Below are positions 43,366-54,778 of a stretch of DNA of 64,000 nucleotides, one piece after another. Below the pieces are notes generated by a model that was not told the origin of the DNA, did not search any database, and saw only the letters and a list, made by a program, of their open reading frames with translations. Location of the stretch: contig CANXME010002001.1 in assembly GCA_948144175.1 (NCBI GenBank), positions 3,038,501 to 3,102,500 of the forward strand, written 5' to 3'. The DNA comes from Closterium sp. NIES-65 (lineage: Eukaryota; Streptophyta; Zygnematophyceae; Desmidiales; Closteriaceae). Position numbers and translations under genes: made by a program. The first letter of the stretch is position 1, and each line of letters begins with the position of its first letter.

Positions 43366-43540
43366 GCATATAACTTATGAACCGCTAAGGGGATTCACAA
43401 ACCGTAAATGTACAAATGTAAAGCACACAAATGCGCTCCTCACACTTCACAAACTAACCTTAAAATAAAAACTCTCATTTTCCTTTATCGTCAGCGAATA
43501 GGCGGTAGGTTGACGTGCAAACCACATTTTGCAGTCAACA

Positions 43541-43855
43541 AATTCCCCCTCAACCTGCCGACTATTTGAACCCACAATCACCGTCAGTGGATTTGATATT
43601 TTTCTTCACAGCTTCCACCATTAGCATAGGGACCATATCACCCTTGTCAATCTGCTCCCCCTCGACCGTCTCTATCTTGTTGCCGATCCCAACTCTAGAT
43701 TTTGGGAAGGCACTCTTCTGCTCCCCTTTAAGTCTAGCTTCCCCCGAACTCAGCTTCACCATGGGTTCTTCTTTCACCATTAACCCATCAGCTACAAAGC
43801 TTGCCGAGTTCTGCATCATTGTCTTCTCCTTAGCAGCTTCAACCCTCGGCTGCAC
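43541..43855 (-). pseudogene. Element E: tail of the internal region
   Basis: A minus-strand frame (43562-43861) of charged, low-complexity composition ('EEPMVKLSSGEARLKGEQKS') is followed by a G-rich tract and the 3' LTR. It is the end of the E interior, separated from the rest by copia F. No recognisable domain. Fossil. Confidence 0.65.
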
Positions 43856-44039
43856 TGTCAAACATTATATATGTTGTGTTAGTTTAGGCTACAGTGGGTT
43901 AGCCTATAAGGGGTACACAATTCTAGGGTTAGGTACTTGTACTCATTTCACTGCTAGTTCATTCATTCCTGTTCAGTGATTCCAACATGGTATAGAGCAG
44001 GTCCTTCCTAGGACCGAAATTTTCTAAGGGCCCACCACT

Positions 44040-44870
44040 ACGTAACTACCTACCTACCTACCTACCTGTGCCCTAGGGCGCCTCGGCGTGTCACGCCCCT
44101 AGAGGCCCCTCTTGACGGCCCCGCGCTAGCCCCGTTCAGGCCCCGTCGACCCCACGCCCGCTCTCCCTAGCGGCCCCGTTCAGGCCCCGTCGGCCCCTTT
44201 AAGGCCCCGTTCAGGCCCCGCGCTAGCCCCGTTCAGGCCCCGTCGGCCCCGTTTCAGGCCCCGTCGGCCCCGCGCTAGCCCCTCTCAGGCTCCGTCGGCC
44301 CGCGCTAGCCCCGTTTCAGGCCCCGTCGGCCCCGTTTCAGGCCCCGTCGGCCCCGCGCTAGCCCCTCTCAGGCCCCGTCGGCCCGCGCTAGCCCCGTTTC
44401 AGGCCCCGTTGGCCCCGTTTCAGGCCCCGTCGGCCCCGCGCTAGCCCCTCTCAGGCCCCGTCGGCCCGCGCTAGCCCCGTTTCAGGCCCCGTCGGCCCCG
44501 CGCTAGCCCCTCTCAGGCCCCGTTGGCCCCGCGCTAGCCCCATTCAGGCCCCGATCGGGCCCGCGCTAGCCCTGTTTCAGGCCCCGTCGGCCCCGTTTCA
44601 GGCCCCGTCGGCCCCGCGCTAGCCCCGTTCAGGCCCCGTCGGCCCCTTGCTAGCCCCGTCAAGGCCCCGTTTGGCCCCGCGCTAGCCCCGCTCAGGTCCC
44701 GATCGGCCCCGCGCTCGCCCCTCTAGGGCCCCAACCGGCCCCGTGCCGACCTCGCCGACCCGTGCCCACCACCTAGAGGCCCCAGGCGGCCCGTTCCCGC
44801 CGCAGCACACGAGGGAGAGCGGGCGGCCCGTCCGCGCCGTGACCCGAGCCGCGCGACCCGAGCCACGCAC
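44040..44870 (+). repeat. GC-rich leader repeats of copia F
   Basis: Tandem units of GGCCCCGTCGGCCCCGCGCT and variants (about 44100-44720) between the primer site and gag. GGGCCC lies about 40 bp past the primer site. There is no gene in this stretch. Confidence 0.8.
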
Positions 44871-45014
44871 CCCGAGATGAGCCGCGCGCCCCGAACCGAG
44901 CCGCGCCACCCAGCCGAGCCGCGACCCGACCTGAACCGAGCCGCGCCGCCCTGCCCTACCTGGTTCGTCCTACCTGCTTCTCCTACTGCTACTGCTGCTA
45001 TTTCTACTGTTCCT

Positions 45015-48000
45015 ATGGCTAGCCCACAGGTTCTCGTGTTCGATGCTGAGGGCCGCCCTCTGAAGTTTGACACCTGGCTCGATGACCTGCACCTCTACCT
45101 ACAGCTCACAGCCAAGGATGACATCTCACTGTACGATCACGCCCTAGGCCATGTCACTGCCCCTGCTGCTACTGCTGACAGCACTGCTTGCTCACAGTGG
45201 CAGACTCGTGATGCCCACGCTCGCTTCGCCATTCGCAACTCCCTGCCGATAGACGAACGCGAGCACTTTGGTCAGCACAAGACTGCACAGGCACTGTACA
45301 CAGCTGTAGTTGCTCGCTACTCCTCACCTGCCTCTGCCGCACTAGGCCGTCTCTCCCTCCCCTACCTGTTTCCCGACCAAGTCTCCTTTCACACAGTCGC
45401 TGACCTCATCACGCACCTCCGTACTAGTGAGGCCCGCTTCCGTGCCGCCATGCCTGCTGAGTTCCTTGCCACGCACCCCCCTCCACTCTGGCTCACTCTC
45501 TACCACCTAGTCACCCGCCTCCCTGACACACTGCGTGCTGTCAGGGACCACTTCCTAGCTCGTTGCCCCACTGAGCTCACCATTGCCCTCCTCGAGAAGG
45601 AGCTACTTGCAGCTGAGACTAGCATAGTCGCTGTAGGTGCCTCTCGTGGCGACCCCCGTACCCCGTTCTTTGAGGGGTGTTCTCCTTCCCCCCTTCTTCC
45701 CTATATCGCCTCTGCTGCTGCTGTCGACCTTCTTGGTACTGAGAAGGTCGGCACTGCGTCTGCCTCGAGCGGACGCCGCAGCGGCAAGGGCAAAGGGGGC
45801 AAGGGTGGTGGCGGTGACGGCGGGGGAGGCGGCGGTGGGGGCGGTGGAGGCAGTGGGGGTGGTGGCTCGGCTGGAGGGGCGAGTGGTAGCGGTGGGGGTG
45901 GTGGCGGCAGCGGCGAGGGAGGTGGCAGGAGTGGAGGCGGCGGTTGGGGTGGCGGTGGACGAGGCGGCGGCAGGGGTTGGGGTGGTCGAGGAGGTGGCAG
46001 CGGTGGTGGTGGCCGTGGAGGCACTGGCGGTGGCCAGGGCCAGCAGCACACTCCCTCGCCCCAGGAGGTCCGTGAGTGGTACTCTCAGCACGGGGGTGGG
46101 GGTGGTCTTAGCTGCACGTACATCATTCGCACTGGTGACCGCACTGGTCAGCAGTGTGGACGACCGCACGCCACACAGCGCTGCTCCTCTCGTCTCGACG
46201 ACGCTTGGCGTGTTCAGCTCCCTCAGGCCACTGAGCTGCCCCGCTGGCTTGATCTCCTGAAGAAGGGGATTGATATCTATGCTCTAGACTTTGATGCTAT
46301 TCTATCTGCCATGTATGTGATGTCTACTAGTGGAGAGGGTGCTCAGTACTTGTGTGTGCCGCCCGACCCGGGCATTAGGGCCAGTGCGTCTGCCGCTCCA
46401 GGTACTCGCGTGTCGGCTACCTTAGGTGTTGGTGAGGCTGCTGCTCTAGGTGCTCGTGTGTCTCCCCCCCTTGGTACTGCGTCGACTGCCGCACTGCATA
46501 GCTTCACACTGGACTCAGGTGCTTCTCGCTGCTTCTTTCGTGACCGCACTGCCCTTGAGCCGCTTGCTCAGCCAGTTGCTGTCTCCCTTGCTGACCCCTC
46601 TGGGGGTCCGGTCATTGCGACCTCTTCCACTGTCCTTCCCTGCCCTGCGGTCCCGTCGGGCACACTGTCAGGTCTCCACCTCCCCTCGTTCTCTACGAAC
46701 TTGGTGGCAGGATGTGCACTCCAGGACGGGGGTGTTCACCAGTTCACCCCTGCCTACGAGCGCGTGACACACTGCACGTGTGCTCGTACGGGCCGTCACT
46801 TGGCTACCTTCACTCGGCAGCCGGGGTCGGACCTGTACACACTGACTACTGAGTCCCCTCAGGTTGCTGCGACTGCGTCCGCGTCCGCGTCAGGTCAGCT
46901 GTCCGCCCCCTGCTCGTGTCGCTCTTTGGCACACGAGACTGTCCTCTGGCACCACCGCCTTGGCCACCCATCTGTGCAGAGGCTTCGTGCCATGCACTCC
47001 CGGTATCTTGTCTCTGGCCTGCCCAGGGTCCTTCCTGCCCTCCCACCCTCGCCTGCTCCTACCTATCTCCCCTGTGTCGAGGGACGGCAGCGCGCCACTC
47101 CTCACTCCTCCTCGTTCCCCCCGACGACTGCTCCCTTGCAGACACTCCACATGGACGTGTGGGGCCCAGCCCGCGTCCGTGGTCAGGGTCAGGAGAGGTA
47201 CTTCCTGATAGTTGTTGACGACTACTCGCGCTACACCTCGGTCTTCCCCTTGCGCACCAAGGGTGAGGTCCCTGATGTCTTGATCCCTTGGATCCGCAGA
47301 GCCCGTCTCCAGCTCAGCGAGCGTCTTCACTCGGACTTTCCTGTCCTGCGCTTGCACTCTGACAGAGGTGGTGAGTTCTCCTCCGACCTCTTGGCAGCCT
47401 ACTGTGCTGAGCACGGCATTGAGCAGTCGTTCACGCTTCCGGCTTCTCCACAGCAGAATGGGGTTGCGGAGCGCCGCATTGGCCTGGTCATGGAGGTCGC
47501 CCGTACCTCCTTGATCCATGCGGCTGCCCCCCACTTTCTGTGGCCGTTTGTGGTCCGGTACGCTGCGCATCAGCTCAACCTCTGGCCCCGTGTCTCCTTG
47601 CCGGAGACCTCGCCCACGCTGCTGTGGACGGGGGAGGTTGGCGATGCGTCGCGTTTCCGGGTCTGGGGGTCTCGAGCTTTTGTCCGCGATTCGTCTGCGG
47701 ACAAGCTCTCCTCCCGTGCTGTTCCCTGCGTCTTCCTCGGCTTTGTCCCGGACGCGTCTGGTTGGCAGTTTTACCACGCAACCTCGCGCCGAGTCTTGCC
47801 CTCCCAGGACGTCACTTTTGACGAGTCCGTCCCCTACTACCGCCTCTTCCCCTACCGCACTGCCCCGCTCCCCCCCCCCCCGCCTCTCTTCCTCGCGCCA
47901 GGTGCTGCTGTTGCAGACCCCCTCCCCCCTCAGGGTGCCGCTCCCTCAGGTGTGTCTCAGGTAGACCCGGTTGAGCCTGTTAAGGTAGCTGTCGACTCTC

Positions 48001-48272
48001 GTCCTGCTGGGGGTGCTGAGCCTGGGGGTGCTGAGCCTGGGGGTGTGGAGCCTGGGGGTGTGGAGCCTGGGGGTGTGGAGCCTGGGGGTGTGGAGCCTGG
48101 GGGTGTGGAGCTTGAGGGTGCTGAGCTCGGGGGTGTGGAGCCTCGTGGTGCTGAGCTGCGGAGTCCGGAGTCTGGGGGTTCTGAGTCTGGAGGTACTAGG
48201 CCTGGGAGTCCTGCACCTGGATATATATATGTATATATATATATACATATATATATGTACTCCTGCATGTGA
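45015..48272 (+). CDS. Copia F: gag, protease and integrase frame
   Basis: Taken from the ATG at 45015 ('MASPQVLVFDAEGRPLKFD'); the frame is open from 44877. Order: copia gag of about 300 residues, a Gly-rich stretch, and a Cys/His cluster spaced C-X13-C-X3-H-X4-C. Then come retropepsin with 'FTLDSGASRCFF', the GAG-pre-integrase 'HHRLGHPSVQRLRAM', and the integrase core ('MDVWGPARVRG', 'LHSDRGGEFSSDLLAAYC', 'SPQQNGVAERRIGLVMEVAR', the DDE positions). The frame ends in EPGGV-type pentapeptide repeats (about 48010-48190). It looks open through these parts. The closest relative in the window is copia G. Confidence 0.9.
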   Translation: MASPQVLVFDAEGRPLKFDTWLDDLHLYLQLTAKDDISLYDHALGHVTAPAATADSTACSQWQTRDAHARFAIRNSLPIDEREHFGQHKTAQALYTAVVARYSSPASAALGRLSLPYLFPDQVSFHTVADLITHLRTSEARFRAAMPAEFLATHPPPLWLTLYHLVTRLPDTLRAVRDHFLARCPTELTIALLEKELLAAETSIVAVGASRGDPRTPFFEGCSPSPLLPYIASAAAVDLLGTEKVGTASASSGRRSGKGKGGKGGGGDGGGGGGGGGGGSGGGGSAGGASGSGGGGGGSGEGGGRSGGGGWGGGGRGGGRGWGGRGGGSGGGGRGGTGGGQGQQHTPSPQEVREWYSQHGGGGGLSCTYIIRTGDRTGQQCGRPHATQRCSSRLDDAWRVQLPQATELPRWLDLLKKGIDIYALDFDAILSAMYVMSTSGEGAQYLCVPPDPGIRASASAAPGTRVSATLGVGEAAALGARVSPPLGTASTAALHSFTLDSGASRCFFRDRTALEPLAQPVAVSLADPSGGPVIATSSTVLPCPAVPSGTLSGLHLPSFSTNLVAGCALQDGGVHQFTPAYERVTHCTCARTGRHLATFTRQPGSDLYTLTTESPQVAATASASASGQLSAPCSCRSLAHETVLWHHRLGHPSVQRLRAMHSRYLVSGLPRVLPALPPSPAPTYLPCVEGRQRATPHSSSFPPTTAPLQTLHMDVWGPARVRGQGQERYFLIVVDDYSRYTSVFPLRTKGEVPDVLIPWIRRARLQLSERLHSDFPVLRLHSDRGGEFSSDLLAAYCAEHGIEQSFTLPASPQQNGVAERRIGLVMEVARTSLIHAAAPHFLWPFVVRYAAHQLNLWPRVSLPETSPTLLWTGEVGDASRFRVWGSRAFVRDSSADKLSSRAVPCVFLGFVPDASGWQFYHATSRRVLPSQDVTFDESVPYYRLFPYRTAPLPPPPPLFLAPGAAVADPLPPQGAAPSGVSQVDPVEPVKVAVDSRPAGGAEPGGAEPGGVEPGGVEPGGVEPGGVEPGGVELEGAELGGVEPRGAELRSPESGGSESGGTRPGSPAPGYIYVYIYIHIYMYSCM

Positions 48273-48526
48273 ACTGGCCTTGTGGCCTTGAACTTGTGCT
48301 CGGATTGTGGGGTGACATTGTGATCCACCCTGAGCTTGCTTTGCTTTACTTGACTGGTCTTGTGACCCCTAGTTCTCCCCCACTTCGCCTATGGGGGTGT
48401 GTCAAACATTATATATATTGTTGTAGTTATTTAGGCTACAGCGGGTTAGCCTATAGGGGGTACACACTTCTAGGTTTCCATATTTGTACTCATTTCATTC
48501 TTAGTCATTTCATTCCTTGTTCAACA
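48205..48526 (+). repeat. Internal 3' UTR plus LTR segment within copia F
   Basis: A TA-rich stretch, a copia-type 3' UTR, TATGGGGGTG and then a 127-bp LTR (48400-48526, TGTCAAAC to TTCAACA) lie between the integrase and RT parts. The LTR shares the family core but is not identical to the F terminal LTRs. No primer site follows it. It marks recombination between related copies or a nested relict. Confidence 0.75.
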
Positions 48527-49904
48527 GCGTTACGTTGCACGAGGCTTCAGTCAGCGAGAGGGAGTTGACTTCTTCCAGACCTTCTCCCCGACCCCGAAGA
48601 TGACCACTCTTCAGGTTCTGCTGCACGTCGCCGCTCAGCGTGACTACGAGCTCCACTCGCTTGACTTCAGCACTGCTTTCCTGCAGGGCAGCCTGCACGA
48701 GGAGATCTGGCTGCGCCGTCCACCTAGCTTCACTGGGTCGTTCCCTCCTGGTACCCAGTGGAGCCTCCGACGGCCAGTCTACGGTCTCCGCCAGGCGCCT
48801 CGTGAGTGGCACGACACACTGAGGACTACGCTTGCGGCTCTTGGGTTCGCGCCTTCTACTGCTGACCCGTCGCTGTTTCTACGCACCGACACCTCACTGC
48901 CGCCGTTCTACATGCTTGTGTACGTCGACGACTTTGTCTTTGCTACTGCTGACACTTTGGCACTCGCCCACGTGAAGTCGGAGCTGCAGAAGAGACACAC
49001 GTGCACAGACCTGGGTGAACTGACAAGCTATCTTGGCTTGCGGATCACCCGGGACAGAGCACGCCGCACCAGCACCTTGACTCAGTCACACATTGTGCAG
49101 CAGGTCATTCAGCGCTTCCGCTTCACGTACTCCTCGCCTCAGCCCACTCCTCTGCCTACCGGTCACTCGCTCTCAGCTCTGCCTTCGGATGAGTCCGTAG
49201 AGCCGAGTGGCCTGTATCCAGAGCTTGTGGGTTGCCTCATGTACCTGATGACCTGCACTCGACCAGACCTTGCATACCCTCTCAGCATTCTTGCACGCTA
49301 TGTCGCTCCCGGCCGTCACCGGAAGGAGCACATGGATGCAGCTAAGAGGATGTTGCGCTACTTGTGCAGTACGTCGGGCATGGGGCTAGTGCTTGGAGGG
49401 CGAGTCCCAGTTGTTCTCACTGGGCACTCAGACGCTTCTTGGGCAGACGACCAGGCTACTCAGCGGTCGTCTCAGGGTTACTCCTTCAGTCTTGGCTCTG
49501 GTTCTGTTTCTTGGCGTTCTACTCGCTCTTCTTCTGTTTTCAGCTCCAGTTGTGAGGCTGAGATCTACGCCACAGCCATGGCGGCCCAGGAGCTACGCTG
49601 GCTCACCTACTTGCTGACCGACCTTGGAGAGCAGCCTCGTTCTCCTCCAGTGCTGTACGTCGACAACAAGGCAGCCATTGCCTTGTGTGAGGAGCACAGA
49701 CTGGAGCACAGAACGAAGCACATTGCTCTGCGTTACTTCCTTGCTCGAGAGCTGCAGCAGCGTGGTCAGCTTCGCCTGCGTTACGTGGCCTATGAGGCCA
49801 ACACTGCTGATGTGTTCACCAAGGCGCTTCAGCCTTGTGACCATCAGCGCTTTTGCACTCTTCTAGGCCTTGTGCCTACTGGACCTCACTTGCTTACTTC
49901 TTGA
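48527..49904 (+). CDS. Copia F: RT and RNase H part
   Basis: RVT_2 reverse transcriptase from 'VARGFSQREGVDFFQTFSPT'-like sequence through 'FYMLVYVDDFVFA' (YVDD). RNase H follows ('SDASWADDQATQRSSQGY', 'SSSCEAEIYATAMAAQELRW', 'VLYVDNKAAIALCEE'), ending 'GPHLLTS'. It is a separate open frame from 48600. Similar to copia H and G. Confidence 0.85.
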
Positions 49905-50274
49905 GTCTGTTTGTACTGTGATCTCTATATATATACCTGCATGTTTACTCTTGTTAGGTTGTGACCATTGTACCTTTTGCTCTATTATAAACCTGCATGT
50001 GAACTGGTCTTGTGACCACTTGCTTGTGCTCGGAATTTGTGTGGTATCCTTGAGATCCACCCTGAGCTTGTTTTGCCTTGCTTTGCCTTGACTGGTCTCG
50101 TGACCCCTAGTTCTCCCCCACTTTGCCTATGGGGGTGTGTCAAACATTATATATGTTGTGTTAGTTTAGGCTACAGTGGGTTAGCCTATAGGGGGTACAC
50201 AAGTCTAGGGTTAGGTACTTGTACTCATTTCACTGCTAGTTCATTCATTCCTGTTCAGTGATTCCAACATGCAC

Positions 50275-52047
50275 CACGACACAAAGCTTCTGCTGCTCAT
50301 GGGTGTCACCCTTGTACACTCCCTTCTCCTTATCCGCAGCAGCAACAATGCACTTACTCCCCTTGGATTCTACACCATTCTTATCATCAGCCGCTGCTGC
50401 ATTTCCCTTCTCAGCTGCTGCAAGTCGAGCATTAACCTTGTGCAACTCATGCACAAGCACCTCCACGGTAGTTTTCAGCTCCTTGATAATTTCAGCAGCC
50501 AATCTACTGCACTCCCCTTTGCAGCCGTAGGTCTCATTCTCATTTTCAGGTACCGTCTCACTCCATGGCACCACCGGCACATGCCACAACTCATCATGCA
50601 GGTCCTTGTCTTCATTCAAGTCCCACAACAGTCGATTACAGAGATTCCCCTTGAACGTTTCAGCTCCATTGGTTACTGTGCACACACCTGCAAGTCCCAT
50701 TTTCCTTAGGGAGATCAGGTTCCCCTTCAACTCCGGCACCAAGAGCACGTCCTCCAAAATTATCGGCTTCCCGTCAGTTCCCTTGAAGGTTGCCTTGTTG
50801 ACTGCAATCACCTTCATTTTATAGCCGCATCCTGAGTTCATTTCAGTGATGCTCGTCTTCCCAATCTTGTCTAGCAGGTCCGCCCTTGGGTTCATGTGAT
50901 AAGCCGATCCGGAGTCAAGAATCCACGTGTCGAGAGGATGAGGTACTGCTCCCTCCTTGGCAGGTGCATTCTTACTCCCCCCATTCCCTTGCATATGGAA
51001 AAACTGTCTCGGTGCTCTCTCCCAATCATCTCCCCCGTCACTTGCGGTCTCTGCCACATAACCAACTCCATCATTGTCTCCTTGCCCGGGAGTCCACCAC
51101 TTCGGACGTTTCCAACACTTCACCCAAGTGTGCCCCGGCTTGTTGCAGTACCAACAAGTTCCCTTGAACTTGTGGTAGTCACCACGATCATCCTCATCAT
51201 CATCATCTTCTTCTTCACCACGCTTGTTGCTCGGCTTCTTATCATCACGCTTGCTTCTATAACGCCCGCGTTCACCTTCATACCGGGATTTTCCCTTACG
51301 CCATCCGCTGCCTTGCACCCCGTAGCCACCGTCACCATCGTCACCGTGACTCAGCTGCCTCCTCCTAAAGTCTTCCTCCAAGATCTTGGTTCGCACCCAC
51401 TCAAGCGTCCATGATTCCTAGTTTTGAGGCAGACTTAGACCACTCGTGAATGGCATCCAAGACTCGGGTAGCAGTGAGAACATGCGTAGGCACTTCGTCT
51501 TCTCCGGGTAGGTGATGCCTGCAATTTGGAGCTTCGCGTATAGCTCCCTCATCTTGTCAAGAACCGACTGAATCGGCTCCCCTTCATTCAGGCGCAATGA
51601 AGCCAACTCACGCTCCAGCATGAGCGTTGGGACCACCGAGGTTGGCGAGTGCAACTCCTTTAGAACCTTCCAAGCTCGTGGCCCATTGTCGGCTTCCCCC
51701 AGCAGATGCATCACATGTGCTCTCTGGTTGAGCTCCAACGTTTACGATAGGAGGTAGTATCCGGCTGATGCACGCTCGTCCCACTCTCCTTGTAGGACGG
51801 GATCGCTCGGCCTCTCCTCCTCGCCAATCATCATCTTTAGCAACCCAACTTGACGGAAGTACAGCTGCATTTTCCACGCCCAATCGTCGTACCCGTTGCC
51901 GTTGAACTTGTCGACGGTGAAGTTCTTGAGCACCTCTCTTAATAGTGAGCCCTGGCTGATCCGCACTCCCCTTGGCGCTGAACCCCCAGTATCTTGGCTT
52001 CCAATATTAGCTCGTGCAAGTGAACCTTCCGTTCCGCCTGACTCCAT
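50275..52047 (-). pseudogene. Element E: gag and protease
   Basis: Minus strand. Gag starts at 52047 with 'MESGGTEGSLARANIGS' and 'TVDKFNGNGYDDWAWKMQLY', a UBN2/DUF4219-like copia gag start. It continues through 51418-51738 ('LASLRLNEGEPIQSVLDKMR'). Then comes a basic region, a standard zinc knuckle C-X2-C-X4-H-X4-C ('CWYCNKPGHTWVKC') and a protease with 'WILDSGSAYHM' (50245-51396). A few breaks. No pol domains follow. Fossil. Confidence 0.8.
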
Positions 52048-52101
52048 GGTGTTCTAACGGCAAGAAGTCCAAAAATACTCAGAACCAGCTCTGATACCAC
52101 G

Positions 52102-53830
52102 TGTTGACAGCTATATGGGACCTAGAAGCCCTTAGCACATCTTTAAATCACACTAGGTAGTCCCCACGGGGTCACCTCCAAGGGTCCTTGGGTGCCTAAT
52201 AAAACCAGCCCCTATCCAAGGGTCCGTGTTTGTAGAGGGATTCCCTAAGTATGAAAACCGCCGTGTGCTCTTAGAGCATTCCCAAACTCATGTGCGGAAG
52301 CAATAACGACTGATTGACTCGTATGCAGAAATTTCTCCTCGCGTCAATACGTCGATAGAGAAAACATTCACTCGAAAGGGTTGCACCAAAAGGTTGATTA
52401 CAATCAAATACAAGCACACATTTATAGAAAGTCTAATGGACGAGCAAAGGAGACACAAGGCAAACATTAAACAGTTATACAACTGTAATCTAGGACTTCG
52501 CCATGTTGTCTTGGTAAAACGGTTGTCAAACTCAACTGCATTTGGCTTGATCCGCTTCATTAGAATAACTGATTTCAAATGACACTTCATCCAAATGCCC
52601 CTGCTGACTCCCTTCGCGAGCACTCATGATTTCCCGTTAACATTCATGAAGCCTCGTGTGGGAAAACCGTTTTCCCGTTGCAAAACGGAATTTACCGTTT
52701 TGTACCTTGTCGAAATGATCACGCAATGTGGCGTGACTTTCTGGCGAAACCTCATGTTTGCCAAGTCAACACGGGATACAGTTTTTCAACTGTAAATCCC
52801 GAGTTCCCCACGTGCCAGCCAGCATGACCGAGATATTTCTCGGTCATGCAGGACAGGACGATCGCGTACGCGATCGTGCGCTATCCTGGCGCGAGACAGG
52901 GCAGTAGTGTGCCCTGTCTTGATGCGATCGTGGGCCCTGCCACGCTCGTAACAGTTCCGATGCACACGCGCGAGCCCTGAGGGGCCACACGCGTGTGTCA
53001 GAACCCCACGCGCGGGTCCAGACCTTCGCGCGTGGTTGACCTTGACCAGCGCGACTTAGTCAACGTGGCAAAACACTCGCCACTCTCTAAAACGCACCAA
53101 AAATATAAACTCTCATGAACTCTAATCAAAACTCATGAAAACACATGAGAAACAATAAGCGCACACACAAATTCATGAACAATCGCGAACTCACGCGAAC
53201 TTACAGAAACTCACGAAATTTCATGTGCTTTCACAGAAAAACATGAACATTCATGAAATGCACACAAAAAAAAAATGCATGTAACTTATGAACCGCTAAG
53301 GCGATTCACAAACCGTAAATGCACACATGTAAAGCACACAAATGCGCTCCTCATACTCCACAAATTACCTTAAAACAAAAACTCTCATTTTCCTTTATCG
53401 TCGGCGAATAGGCGGTAGGTTGAGGTGTGTCAGTAGAGCTACACTGTGAGATCCCCGATCGATCCTGGGAGGGTTACAGGCGCGTTCGCCTGGGGGGTTA
53501 TGGGCGCACTGACCCGCTACTGAAACAAGCCCTTGTATCCGAATGGTCTAGTGGTTGGGATTCTGACATGGTATCAGAGCGGTTTCGGGTTCAATTCCCG
53601 GTGTATGCACATGTAGGCCGCTGCCGCTGTGCTTAGTCCTGGGCCTCCCAGTGTGGGGGGGTGTCAGTAGATCTGCACTGTGGATGCCCGATTGATCCTG
53701 GAGAGGGTTACAGGCGCGTTTGCCTGGGGGGTTATGGGCGCACTGACCCGCTACTAAAACAAGCCCCTTTATCCCAATGGTCTAGTGGTTGGGATTCTGA
53801 CAACGTGCAAACCACATTTTGCACTCAACA
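52102..53830 (-). repeat. 5' LTR of element E (with a TRIM inserted)
   Basis: Starts with TGTTGACAGC at 52102 and ends with CACTCAACA at 53830. It is the partner of 40320-43540. It includes a perfect-looking hairpin pair around GCGATCGT (about 52855-52880). A complete TRIM unit is inserted at 53428-53802. Confidence 0.85.
53428..53802 (+). mobile_element. Single complete TRIM (375 bp)
   Basis: LTRs at 53428-53568 and 53662-53802 (141 bp each, about 9% different) with a 93-bp interior (53569-53661). PBS-like TGGTATCAGAGC starts at 53569, and a G-rich tract (GTGTGGGGGGG) precedes the second LTR. Flanks AGGTG and ACGTG form a TSD with one mismatch, and the other LTR of E has ACGTG once there. 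This copy defines the unit of the family. Confidence 0.9.
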
Positions 53831-53908
53831 AGTGTTACACTGATCTGTAAGTGTATCGACGTAGGCCACATTGATGCCTTAGGGTAAATTCTCCCTTAGC
53901 GAAGATTA

Positions 53909-54406
53909 CCGTATTCTCCCGGATATAAGACCCGGGGGAATTTCCTAAAATAGAGGCAAAGTGGCTAGGGTGAACATTTAATTGGCACAAGTTGTAAGAG
54001 TCCAGGGTACACTTAATAATAGAGTACAGTTATGCGATTTAGGGGTGTACATTTGAATTTGAAAGGGGGGGGGGGGGGGGGGGGGGTCTTATGTTCGAAC
54101 CGAAAAAATCTTGCTTGTGCGAAACTCGCGCGAACGGCGCGTCAGAAGTGTCAGATTTCGTATCTGACATGAGTGTGTCAGAACCCGATTCTGACACAAA
54201 TGACGTGTCAAATTTTGGATTCTGTGTGTCTAAAAGCTGACGCACATATTCGATTTTAACTAGTGTAAACAGAAAAGGTGGGTCTTCAAATGTTTTATAG
54301 CAAAAGAGGGGTCCTCTCACATTTCATACATATTAAGAGTCCCAGACCCGAATTGAAGTCCCGGGGGTCCTTTTTTCGGGAGGGTCCTATATCCGGGAGA
54401 ATAAGG
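53909..54406. mobile_element. Pogo/Tigger-like MITE (498 bp)
   Basis: Terminal inverted repeats: the left end CCGTATTCTCCCGGATATAA and the reverse complement of the right end CCTTATTCTCCCGGATATAG match over about 25 bp with two or three differences. The element is flanked by TA on both sides (53907-53908, 54407-54408). The TATAAGACCC motif in the TIR is typical of pogo/Tigger-type Tc1/mariner elements. No transposase is present. A 22-bp G run lies at 54065-54086. Confidence 0.75.
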
Positions 54407-54778
54407 TACACTGAAGAGCGTACAGGGACCCCCCCCTCCCCCCCCCCCCTCCCCCTCTTCCCCAAATTTTGTCAGATCGTGATTTTCGATAATCATGCAA
54501 GTACCGAGGATTTTTTCCGTACAGTTATGAGCGTTGGCCGTGTGAAAGAACGAGGAATGATTTACTAGAGGAAAGGGTAGGGTACAAATACAAACCCTAG
54601 AAATGTGTTGTACCCCATATGTGCTACCCCACTATATCCTACACAGGCTAAGTCATATAAGTCTGACACACCCCCATAGGCAAATTGGGGGAGAACAAGG
54701 GGTCACAAGACCAGTCAAGCAAAGCAAAGCAAGCTCACGGTGGATCACAACGTCACCACACATTCCGAGCACAAGTTC

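Larger units (their letters stand above)
43856..50269 (+). mobile_element. Copia element F, nested in E (complete ends)
   Basis: LTRs at 43856-43987 and 50138-50269 (132 bp) differ at two positions. A perfect TSD TGCAC lies at 43851-43855 and 50270-50274. The initiator-Met primer site starts at 43988, and TATGGGGGTG precedes the 3' LTR. Parts: GC-rich leader, gag, protease and integrase frame (45015-48272), an internal 3'-UTR-plus-LTR segment of a related copia (48205-48526), then RT and RNase H (48527-49904). It looks nearly whole but is a composite. Young insertion. Confidence 0.9.

Noticed and set aside
45603-46169. Antisense 188-codon frame within copia F
   Set aside because: Mirror of the Gly-rich gag tract on the coding strand.
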